Source of the DNA: Cercis canadensis
Lineage: Eukaryota > Streptophyta > Magnoliopsida > Fabales > Fabaceae
DNA length: 64,000 bases
Direction: 5' to 3'
NCBI GenBank assembly: GCA_003255065.1
Contig: QAOA01004902.1
Location: 124,001 to 188,000 of the forward strand
Shown: positions 23,401-34,901 of the stretch, piece after piece
How the letters are laid out: each line of letters starts with the position of its first letter
Position numbering within the stretch: the stretch's first letter is position 1
Notes under the pieces: model-generated
Told to the model about the DNA's origin: nothing
The model's database searches: none
Seen by the model: the letters and a program-made list of their open reading frames with translations, nothing else
Position numbers and translations under genes: made by a program

Positions 23401-24770
23401 TTTGATGGAAAATTACATCTTACTCACAAATAAATGATTTTGTTTTGTTTAATACTTTAATTTATCACAAATAATAATGATTCGAGATTCCAATGGCGGA
23501 TGTTTGGAATGTGGTGTAATCCCATTTTCGATCTCATGCAAATCAATCCAAAAGTGAGGGAAAGCCCACAAACAGTCCCAAATCATCCACTGAATGATTG
23601 AAACTTAAAGTCAATGACATGTTTCATCAAAACTGTACCCTTCGACAAGTAAATTCCATCTCCACCACATCACATGTGCAGCAAAATCATAACTTGTCAT
23701 CCTAAAATCACTGATTTTTTTTTTTCCCCTTAATTTTCTTTCCACTAATCATTTCAAGTAAATTTTTTTGTCACTTTATCTATAATCTTTATGTATTTTA
23801 GAAAAAATTAACTATTTGGTAAAGTTGGAGAACCGACAGAGTAGAAAGGTGGGAGTGATTGGAGGAATCTTCATTTTCTTAATATAAAAACTTTTGTGAT
23901 TTTGAAGGAAAGGGAAAAAAATATAAAAGGTATGAAAATAATTGGGGGCACATCCTACAAAATAAAAAATAATTTTTTATAATTATAAAATCCAAGCTAT
24001 AAAAATAAAGTTTAATCAATAATCGAAATATTTAATGATATCTCTTCTTATCATAAGNTAAGAAATAATAAAAAAAAAATTGCTATTGAGAGTTGTATTT
24101 TTGTTGTGTACTTACACTTACTTTTCCTAACACAGTAGACTCCCTTATAAAATATATATAACGTTTAAATAGGTCTAATATATTATATACTAAATAATAT
24201 TGATCTTTTAACTAAACAATTTTTGTTTGTTTGCTGGAGCCTTTTAATTAAACACTAACTTTAGTCATGTGTGTTGCACGGATAGATATTAAAAATAAAA
24301 ATAAAAAATTACTCATAAAGATAGAAAAAAAAATAGAAAAAGCAGGAAATAATAGCTGCCCATGGAGAGAGACAAAAAAAAAAATAAGAGAGGTGAAGAA
24401 GGGAGTGTCATTTTTTTGGATAATTATACTTTCGAGAAAATGACTCTCACTTAATTGTATATAAAAATTAAGAAAATCAGTTTGGGCTGATAATAGCATG
24501 GGCTTTCTTATGGAGTTGATCATAGTTGGTGAAAGCTGAGCCCAGTAAAGTGTTAATACTATGGGCCTCCTTTTGGAGTTGATCATAGTTGGTAAAAGCT
24601 GAAACTGCTCTGCCATGGGACCTGTTTCACATTTATGATTTTCCTCCCTTTTTTTTTATTAAAAAAAATAAAGAGATATTAATTCCAAGAAAATGGTAAA
24701 AACAAAAGAGAACTTCTAAAGAGACAAAAGAGAAGTTTAGGTGCCTTACAGTCTGAAATGACAAGGATGA
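20401..24770. other. Gene-free spacer upstream of CUC
   Basis: A pyrimidine-rich block at 20440-20720 looks like leader or promoter sequence but has no attached coding exon. A GC-richer block at 22420-23120 has several CCGG and GGGTCG motifs and a 24-bp palindrome. A 60-bp near-direct repeat (GAGTTGATCATAGTTGGT) lies at about 24480-24610. No conserved protein was recognised in any frame. An N is present at 24058. Confidence 0.4.
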
Positions 24771-24799
24771 TTACAAACATAGAAGGAGAAAGAAGTGCC

Positions 24800-25062
24800 G
24801 TAGAGTATATAAATTGGATCTGGATGCATGAATCATCAAACTTATCCAATTTCGTCTCTGAATTGAGTGAATCACATCACACCACACCACAATCCTATAC
24901 ATATGGAGGTGCAGCTTAGTGTTAACACTCCAACAACACACAACCCCTATATAACTTCCACTTCCTCCTTCTCTTGTGCTTGTAGAGTTGAGCATAAACT
25001 TAACCTTCTCCAATAGGCAACAATCAAGGCTTCCAATTTCATTCCTTCACTTTGTACAGGTA
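24800..25062 (+). promoter_or_regulatory. Possible distal promoter and leader exon of TAT copy 1
   Basis: Two TATA-like motifs (AGTATATAAATT at about 24806 and CCTATATAACTT at about 24945) are followed by a CT-rich stretch that ends in a good splice donor, ACAG-GTAATTTA, at about 25060. This fits a non-coding first exon spliced to the coding exon at 26163. No matching acceptor could be chosen with certainty, so this is a suggestion only. Confidence 0.25.
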
Positions 25063-26162
25063 ATTTATTTTTGCTTCATGAATTTGTGTTAACTTATATA
25101 TATATATATATATAACAATTAAAAAGCTAGAATTTGAGATCCTTGTGTTTGATTTAATAATTGAAAACATTCAAAATATACTTAATACAATTTTAGTTGA
25201 GTATATATATATATAAAAGATATTTGTAGACCTTGAGCAATTGCTCAAGTAGTTATCTATCCAACCTTCAAAATTTAAAAAAGTTTTGAGAACCTAAGAT
25301 GGAATTTGATATGCATGCTTTTGGTGATTGTGGTGTTATTATAGTAATTTTGTTGACAATTTAAATATCAGTTCTTTTCATATGAATTTTTTTAAAAAAT
25401 ATATATTGTAGTGTCTTAACAAAAGATTTAATGTCTATTCTTCTTATAAGAAATGTAAATGTATTCTTATCTTATAAAAAAAAATGTAAACGTAAAATTT
25501 TTAGCGTACCTAAAACATTTTTTTGGTAGATATCCCAGTCTCAAATTTGAATAGCAGCAAGTTTGATTCGAGTCACGTTTGTGGATTAAAATTGAACACC
25601 AAGTATGCAAAACAAAATTACAGCAGTCATGGGATTGTGTTGTGGTGCTGAGTTATTTCAATATTGGCTGCTTTTTCCTATTTGTTTGACACGTGTTCGG
25701 TAATGAAGGAGAAGTGAGAAGCAACAAGAAGCTAACCTTGGCAGCAAGCATGGCATGTGGTTAGCAAAGAGATAGATAGGTGTAGAAAATGATGTTTTGA
25801 CTTGTAAAAAAGATAATGAGTTAGTTAAAATTTTAATAAATTAAAATAATTTTGTATGTACAAGTGTAATAAAAATGTGTATTTGCAAATGTATAAATAA
25901 TACTGCTCTGTTACAGATTCATTAACAAAAATTAACGTTAATTAGCCCACCCGGTACGAGATCCTTGGCAAATTTTTTGTTGGCAATTGTTTGTTTGTTA
26001 CTCTCTACTAAACTTGAACTGGTTCAAGAAGCCGCCAAATTTTGTTTCCATGCACCCGCAGAGAATAGCGTGTGGTCTTCGGGAAACGAAACTGACAAGG
26101 TTGGCACGGGAAAACCAAAAAATCCCAGACCCACAAGGCAGCAACAGAAATTGTGAGGCAAC

Positions 26163-29100
26163 ATGGAAAATGGGGTGGTAGCCATGAATCATGAAGCAAA
26201 AACAGCTTCAACCATAACCATTAAGGGAATTCTTAGCCTTTTAATTCAAAGTATTGATGAGAATGATGACAAGAGAGTTATTTCTCTGGGTATGGGTGAC
26301 CCATCTCTTTATACTTGTTTCCACACCACCACTGTTGCTGAAGAAGCTGTTGTTGATTCACTTCAATCTCAGAAATTCAATGGCTATGCTCCCACTGTTG
26401 GTCTTCTTCAAACCAGAAGGTAAAGTTTCTTTCTTTGCTTCTCTCTCTTTCTCTTCGGAATTTCAATTTCTTGCATTTTTTTTTTTCGTACAATTCTGCC
26501 CCCCTTTTGCTTACCTTGATTTATGTTATTATTGGCAATGAAACTGAGAGACAACTACGTTTGGATTGAATTTGCTGTAAATTTTGCAATTTTGAATTTC
26601 ATTTTGACGGCTTATGCTATTTTTGGCTACTTACTGCCTTCAAGTGAAATTATATTAAATTGCATTGATTAAGTTATAGTTGGGGCTTGGGAGTAGTAGA
26701 CAAGTGTTTGTTTTCAATTTTAAGTTGGGGCTTTGTTTCCCTTTCCACTTTTGCATCTTCTTCTGTCTCTATTTTGGTTAGGTGGTATCTGACTATCTTC
26801 ATATTAATTTAGCAAATGCTAAATTCACGGTTGCGAGTAACTCTATACTTTGTTTATCTTATGCTTATAGCTGCTGTTGAGTAGAAGCTTATAGGTGACA
26901 GTTTAGTTTATCATAGTTTAGCTTCTCATCTATGAATTGTAGACACGGGCATGCGATGTGACACACATATAGCGTCAGAGCAAAGTCAAGGGCATGACAC
27001 AGTATAGACATATATGGTGAAAAATAGTATAAATTAGTTGCAACTCCAACAACGCATAGTAAAAAAAAAAAAAAGTAAGTACAATAGTTATAAATAATCT
27101 TATTCAAAAAAAAAAAACTATCGTTAAAGTTTATATAGTGATGTAAAAGTATTTAATTTATATAATCATTAAAGCACAAAAAGGATAAAAAAAATTATGT
27201 CTAAAATATGTTTGGCCAGTGACAAACATGTTTAGAAAGTATTTAGCAAGTGCCAAATACAAAAGTCTAATAACTTTTTGTTTCTAAGAGTACTGTTTAG
27301 AGGTGTTGAAGTGTTGACATGAGTGTTAAGTTTCCAATAAATGGTGAACGCGAACACAGCTCATTTTTAAACCGTCTGTGCTTCATAGGTTCCTATGCAA
27401 TTTTATAAGTAACTAAGTAAGACTTCTGAGGATGGGAATCTGGTTTCTATTGGTTGCTCTCTTTTTGCCCTAGCAGTTGAAAGAATGTTAAAAAAAAACC
27501 TACTTGTTTGGCTTGTTTTATCTTCCTATAGTATCTTGGTCTGAAATGAATGTAATCTAAATGAATTTCATCGCGTTGACAGAGCAATTGCTGAATATCT
27601 GTCGCGTGATCTTCCTTATCAGTTATCATCTGATGATGTTTTTATCACTTCTGGATGCACACAAGCTATTGATGTTTCAGTCTCCATGCTTGCTCGTCCT
27701 GGTGCAAATATATTGGTTCCAAGGCCAGGCTTTCCGATCTATGAACTTTGCGCTGCATTTAGACAAGTTGAAGTTAGGCACTATGATCTTCTTCCTGAGA
27801 AAGGTTGGGAGGTTGATCTAGATGCTATTGAAGCTCTTGCAGATCAGAACACAGTTGCATTAGTGGTTATAAACCCTGGGAATCCTTGTGGAAATGTATA
27901 CACTTACCATCATTTGGAGAAGGTTAGTTTTCTAGGATATGGCCTCAGATCAAATATGTCTATACACTTATCACCATCAACAAAAGGAGCAACTAAATTG
28001 TTTGTATATTGCTCTTAGATTGCAGAAACTGCAAAAAGGCTTGGAATTCTTGTGATTGCTGATGAAGTCTATGGTCATCTTGCATTTGGGGCCAACCCTT
28101 TTGTGCCAATGGGAGTTTTTGGATCAATTGCTCCTGTTCTTACTCTTGGCTCCCTATCTAAGAGATGGATAGTACCTGGATGGAGGCTTGGTTGGTTTGT
28201 GACAAATGATCCATGTGGAACTTTGAGAAAACCCAAGGTTCTCTTCCTTCCACTTTCTTTCTCATTCACCTACCACTTATTCTTATATATTTATGCACTT
28301 GAGTTGAGGCTTTGAGTTACACACTTTACATGTACTTGAACAACCACTCCATTGGTCAATTTGACTATGTTCTTGACTATTTCTACTTTGTGATCGATCA
28401 TATTCTCTTATGCTAAACAAGGGAATCGATCATTCTTTATATATTAATTTGCTTGTGGTCTCAACTATTTGTGTGTGATACCCTAATTTCTTTCTCACTA
28501 TTTCCCTTTTGTTTCCTCCTTTTCTCTTTCACTTTTTGGTACTGATTGGAATTCAATAATCGGCTGGATTAAACTGTTGCTATTGTTATCAAACTGCATG
28601 CTTCCCAGTTGAAAGTTTTCGCTACTACTTCTAAAAACTTTGAGGTTTTGCTTGCTTTATAGTGTTCAATCCACTTGTTATCCAATGCTAACAAGCCTTT
28701 GTTTGTTCATGCAGGTAGTTGAGCGTATGAAAAAGTATTTTGATATTTTGGGGGGTCCCGCAACCTTTATTCAGGTTTTTTACTTTTCGCTTTCCATGCT
28801 TGTCTTGAATTACAGAAATGGAAGTTGTATTAACGACAATGTTTATGAAACAACAATCTTAAAAACAAAACGAAAAGAGAAGAAAGTTTAAGCATTTTAA
28901 AGAATACCAGATTTATCTATTGACTAAACTTGCAAGTTTATTGCTCAAAACATTCAATACTACAAACGTTGATGTTGTTGTTGTTGCTTGTTCCTTGGTT
29001 AAACATAAGTTATTTGGTGCAGGGATATGTTCCAACTTCATCTGAAATTTTAGTCACAGCCAAAACTTTGTTCTATGTCATGAGTTCATCTGTTACTTCT

Positions 29101-30959
29101 TCATGTGACAGGCAGCTGTTCCAAGCATACTTGCGCAGACCGACGAGGTTTTCTTCAAGAAAACCATCAACATTTTGAGGCATACCTCAGATATATGTTG
29201 TAAAGAGATAAAGGATATTCCATGCATTTCTTGCCCTCACAAACCTCAAGGCTCCATGGCTATGATGGTGAGAATATAACAAAGTTGGCATTTGTTGAGA
29301 ACAGAATAAATGTCTTTATAAGGGCACTGTTCTTTATATTCTTGAATGCAATGCAGGTGAAACTAAATCTTTCACTTCTGGAAGATATTAGCGACGACAT
29401 TGATTTCTGTTTCAAGCTTGCTAAGGAGGAATCTGTTATCATTCTTCCAGGTACAATTCTGTACACCATGCTTCAGCTTAGCATTTTATTTGTACAACCA
29501 AAAAATAATAATATTTAGGGAAAAGACCAAACCTGAAAGCTTGCTACAACGTTGGGCTTATGTCTGCATGTGCTTAATACACTCTCATCTGATTTAGTTG
29601 TTAAGATCTTAACTTTTGGTTAACAGGTGTTATTCTTAATGCTTAATATCCTCAATGTACTAGTCTTGCTGCAGTTCTCGTATATAATATCCTCAGTTAT
29701 GTTACCTTATCACTTGCATCATGAAATTAAGAGTATCTCTTATATCTCTTAAAGGGACAACCTAGACAAAACTGCCTAGTGTACTAATGTTGTCCTCTTC
29801 ATGTTCTCTTTCCATCATTATTTATAGGCTTTCCACATTTCCAGCCTAGATTTTCTGTCTGTGCCATTTAAAATAATATTGAGGCAAGTTTTATATTATC
29901 ACATGTTAAATTTAGGACGCCAGAATACTCCTAGAACCTTTCGATCATCGAATGATCTTTTATTCTCATGTTAAAATAAGAATTTCCACTCCTCAGTTTT
30001 AGAACATGTGCACTTTCCAGCAGTACACACATGGTTTGGTTGCAGAAACTGTACCTAACACTTGAGGTGATTTTGTTGACTTGCTCCATTATTGGCACAT
30101 TTAAGAGCACACATTTGTCTCTCATAAAGCATAATTTTTGTTTGACAGAGCCTTCCAAAGGAAAACATTTCACTGCTTTTACACAACTTTTTGATATAAT
30201 TAAGAATCATGTGAATGTTCCTCTTTCTAAAGGGCTAAACAGCCTTAACACGGTGTTTTAAGTGAAGTTACCTCCCTCCCCTACAGTAAAAAGTGAAGAT
30301 ATTGGGATTCCCACCTTTCTTGAAAAAGGGTCCTTCTAGATTCTGATATCAATTTTCCAGTTAAAATATACATTCAATTATTGACAAAGATCAATAATTG
30401 AATGTATATATTAAAAAAGTTTGAAACTTGGTTGCAAGTTGAAATCTTTGTAAATCGAAAGCAATGGGCAAGGAAGGATATCTTTATTAAAACTTTCAGA
30501 TCTGTGGAATAGTTAGAATATTAGATCCCGTGATTAATACATTTCAACAAGAAGATTAACTAATCTGTCATCAATTATTTATGAAAGATACAGGCTTATG
30601 CGTTTCTTGCATTGCCTTCTCTAATGAGCTCATTTCCTGCATAGGACAAGAGTACTTGACCAACATTGTCATTAAAAAATCAACCTTTCTCCTCGAAATA
30701 AGCTGCATATTAAAGTCATTGTTAATTAAAGTTTAAAGAAATCCTTAAATCATTGAGGCTGCTACATTGACTATGTGAATGCTTACAAAAGTGTACTACT
30801 ATTGAATTTTCTAAGTAACAAAAATGACTATTCTTTGCAGGAACTGCAGTAGGGCTAAAAGATTGGCTTCGTATTACTTTTGCAGTTGATCCATCTGCTC
30901 TTGAAGAGGCCATGAAAAGGATAAAATCTTTCTACCAAAGGCATGCCAGCAAATGGTGA
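26163..30959 (+). CDS. TAT: Tyrosine aminotransferase (TAT copy 1)
   Basis: Seven exons, 26163-26419, 27583-27922, 28019-28237, 28715-28774, 29112-29267, 29357-29450 and 30841-30959, join in phase to 414 aa, the normal length for plant TAT. It is a fold-type I, PLP-dependent aminotransferase. Visible landmarks are [41 protein letters not shown], the PLP lysine at about K247 in [16 protein letters not shown], and the carboxylate-binding arginine at about R386 in [11 protein letters not shown]. The family converts tyrosine and 2-oxoglutarate to 4-hydroxyphenylpyruvate and glutamate and feeds tocopherol and plastoquinone synthesis. There is no targeting peptide, so the cytosol is likely. An in-frame TGA just upstream (26154-26156) supports the chosen ATG. 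Arabidopsis has a TAT next to CUC2, so this is the positional orthologue. A close alternative label is nicotianamine-aminotransferase-like. Confidence 0.93.
30366..30409. repeat. Perfect 19-bp hairpin in intron 6 of TAT copy 1
   Basis: ATATACATTCAATTATTGA (30366-30384) is followed after six bases by its exact reverse complement (30391-30409). It lies in the long last intron. It could be a relic of a small foldback element. Confidence 0.75.
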
Positions 30960-33811
30960 AAACACCACTGAATCAATCTACAACTAAAATGCCTATTTAT
31001 AATTCTTTGTTACACATATAATGGCTACTCCATTACCATGCCACAGATCAATTTAGTGGTGTGTGTATGTCAAATCTTTTTCTTCTGATACATGAAAATG
31101 CAGAACTAGTACTGCTGAATCATAGCTAGTGATTTTGTTCAAGTATACACTCTGTGCATATAGCTAAGACTCTGAGAAATGATAAATTCAAAAACTCTGT
31201 TTACATAATTGTACATAAATTGTAATGTAGTGGAATCTAAGCTCCATAGAAAAAAAGTTTTAAGTGTGACTAATTCAATTTAGATTAAAATATTGTGATA
31301 AAGAGTTTTGTGCTCTTTTTCTTTTTCCAAAGAATAAAGAATTGTTTATTGTGTTAATGGGAGATTATAATATAGTTGCCACTCTGTCAGCCAGTGTTCT
31401 CATAACCAACTCCAAAATGAGACCAGATAGTTGTTTGTTTCTTTTTATCAGATCTTTCTAAGACACAATTGAATATAGTACAATCTTTCCTCCATTGTTA
31501 GTTAGGAGAATCTTATAAGCCAAGATAATGGAAAGACATCAACTTAGAATTAATCAAGTAGGCCACTTTCCTTGGAGCTCTCAACCAGGAAAGCATGTTC
31601 TTGGGTGAGCTGTCTTGCCAGTTGCGACGACAATTCAAGTAATTGACAATTCCTGGGTTTGTGATTTATTGAACAATGAGAGCATTTTCTTTTGCTTCAG
31701 ATGATGGAAAATCTATTATTTTCTGATAAATTCAACCTAATTAATTGAATTTTTAAAAGGTGGACTTTACTGTTATGTTCTAGTTTACCAATATAAGGAG
31801 TTTCTAGTTTCTACTGTCTTGAAGGGCTTAAAATCAACTCTAATAATTGGAATATGCCACTTTTAAAACTTAAATTGGACATTGAGCGTCATACAAGGAT
31901 GCATTATTCCATAGTTGAAACTGAAAATTTTGTTTTTACGTGCATTATTCCATAGTTGACACTGAAAATTTTGTTTTTTCGTGCACCATTTGTTTTCTCA
32001 TCAACACGTTATTCAGCATTGAAATTTTTTGGATCCACTCTCATCAATACTTCATAAAATGTATCCAGACATGATGTATATATGTATTCAGACGTGACTT
32101 TGATGTGATTTTGTAACTCTTGTGGTTTTTTTCGACTTGAATTTGAATTAGTCGGGCGAAACCGAACATCGATGAATAATCAAAAAAAAAATATACAATA
32201 ATTATTTATTTCAAGAATTCGATCCTCTTACCGTCATGTAACTAAAAAAAAAATTGTGTTAATAAATAAGTAAAATATATTATTGTTATATATTCCTCTA
32301 TTAAAAAAATTCTTTATTATATTTTTAGTGGTATCAATACCGTATAAAGAATATCCAGAGAAAATTCTAGATGGGTTTTGGTAGTTACTGAAAAAAAAAT
32401 GTCATCATATTCGTACTCTTTGCAACTAACGTACGGAACACTACATGCACTGAAGTTAATTAGCTGGTCATCAAAGTAATTGTGGAAAATAAAGTCTTTT
32501 TTTTTTTTTTTTATAAGAGGAAATCAAAGTCTTTTGTGTGTTAGAGAAGGAAAAATCTTAGATAGAGACATACCAAAGTAATACAATTGAAATTGAAATT
32601 GAAATATTAGCCGCTAGTTTTCTAAAATCTATGAGCTAAAATACAATTTTCATTTTTTTATTTTTCTGGAGGGGAGTGCGAATGTGTGATAAACGTTTTA
32701 TTATTTAATATTTACATAAATAGAAATTTTATAATACTACATATGTATGTCATATTACATTGACATGCCAAACATACGTAAGTTTCATATTTTATTTGAT
32801 ATAAAATTAATTTATTTTATTTTTTCAAAAAAATTTAAAAATAATTAATTTATATACATGTCATTTATATAGTAATTATTCTTATGTAGTATAACATATA
32901 ATAAAATATCTAAGAAATCTCCTTACATAAAAAAATGACACTAATCTTATAAAAAAAGCTCTTAAATAATAAAATGTAGTTGGTAGTTCAGAATTGTTTA
33001 ATGTTTTTGGGCCATGTGCTTCATAATTTAACTCATGGATTATATTCCGTTAATAATTTGCTATAATATTAATAAATTTGAGAATGCCAGCTTGTATGTA
33101 TTGGAAGCGCGTGGATCTTCAAACAACTCAATTATTACTTATTAAATAATAAAATAACTATGACTTAACAGAACAAATATAAGGACTTTTTTTTTTGATA
33201 AGGACAAATATAAGGACTCTAATAGCTTATTTCCTGTTGCGTATTCAATTTGATGTTTTATTATTATTTTTATTCAACGATCAGGGTATTTTTTTAGGTT
33301 TGATGAAATTATATGAAAATCCCTTATTTTTTCAAAAATAATAGTTATTTCTGTTTAAGAAGATATTTATATTATGATAAAAGTAAAAAAAAAAAAAAAA
33401 AGATTCATTTACGTTAATCTATATAGAGAGATTTATGTAATTTTATCAAACTTTAGAAAAAGATATTAGTGTAAATGTGTAATTTAAACAAGGCCAGCAT
33501 CCAATTTATGCAAATGTATACAAAACATATTTATAGAGTTTATATCTTTAAATCAGGTTAATTATTTAATATCACGAGTAGTATCGATATTATAAGCATT
33601 AAGGTTATCTAGATTATGTATTTTATAGATCCCACAAAATTATTAAATAAAATAAATGTTATAAATCATTTTATTTTTGTACTATGAATACTACTTCTAA
33701 TATTAAATAACTAACCTTAAAATAATATTTGATGAATTAACCTTTTTCTATTAAAATGTTCAAATTTTCAAATAATAATTCTTTGGGCAATGAGTCAATT
33801 ACATTTAAAAT
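30960..33811. other. Spacer between TAT copy 1 and the duplicated TAT block
   Basis: The first few hundred bases are probably the 3' UTR of TAT copy 1 (AATAAA near 31333). A 45-bp unit containing GCATTATTCCATAGTTGA is duplicated at about 31900-31985. Beyond that the sequence is strongly AT-rich with many A and T runs, and nothing else was recognised. Confidence 0.4.
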
Positions 33812-34756
33812 CATGCATAATTGTATAGATAATAACTATTTAAATTTAAATAACCCTATTTAATAAAAATAGTAATGTTATATCCATTGTCCCACAGTCA
33901 ATTTTGGCCGTCCAAATAGTTATAGTTTTAATCTGGCCTAGATTGGTGTAGTTGAGGTGTAGCATTACATCTTAATGAAACCAATTATATAATTATACGG
34001 AATCATAAAATATAAAATAGGATGTTAGGTAGCATAATATTTATGTTAAATGTGATAATTGATTGGTGAACGTGGTACATATGATAGGTTATCATAGATC
34101 TGAGTCAAACTCACATTATTAATAATCCTTTTGAGATGGCTTAATTTTTTTTATGTTGACAGAACGCTATTCATATAAAAAATAAATAAATAAAATGCTA
34201 CTCCACAAGATTCAAAAGGTGGCATGGATAAGACATGGTGCATGTGACTAATACTTTACAGCCATAAATAAATATGTAAGTTGATAACTATTAGGATGCC
34301 TGTCTTGAGGTTGAGAGTTGGGTGAGAGTAGCATCTAATATGCATAAGAGTACGTGTGAACTAAGGGCCGAGTTAGTGATACCTAGATTTTGAATGTCAA
34401 GTTAAGTTGAAATCGAGTTGAAATGATGCAAATAAATAGTGAACGTAAAAAGTAATAATACTTATAAGATAATTAAATTTATAGACGTCAGACATTTGGG
34501 CCAATATAAGAAATATAAATACTTACTATACCACAATTTATATGCAAAATTTGTCAATAAATCATTTCTCTAAAATGAGCAAAATGTCAAAGCAATCATT
34601 AAACACGTAAACTAAATGAAAAATAAGCATTGAAGGAGTGACGTTCTCATGTTGACATATTTTATATAAGATTTAGACCCACTCAACCAAATTGAATAGT
34701 ACGCAAATTAAAATTAATGTTCAACACAATAATTGATCATTGAGACAGAGAGAGTG

Positions 34757-34765
34757 CTATATAAA
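34757..34765 (+). promoter_or_regulatory. TATA box of TAT copy 2
   Basis: TATATAAAG lies 137 bases before the ATG at 34902, in a block conserved in TAT copy 3. The expected transcription start is about 30 bases further on. Confidence 0.7.
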
Positions 34766-34901
34766 GCAGTGTGCTTTTGCATACAAAGGTTGCAGTTAAG
34801 CCCCTCAACAGCTCAAAGCTTAAGCAGCTCAAAGAAACTGCTTAAACTTTTGAGAGAAAAGTGAAGTAGCCGCCAAGCTATAACACACAGAAGCTGCAAC
34901 C

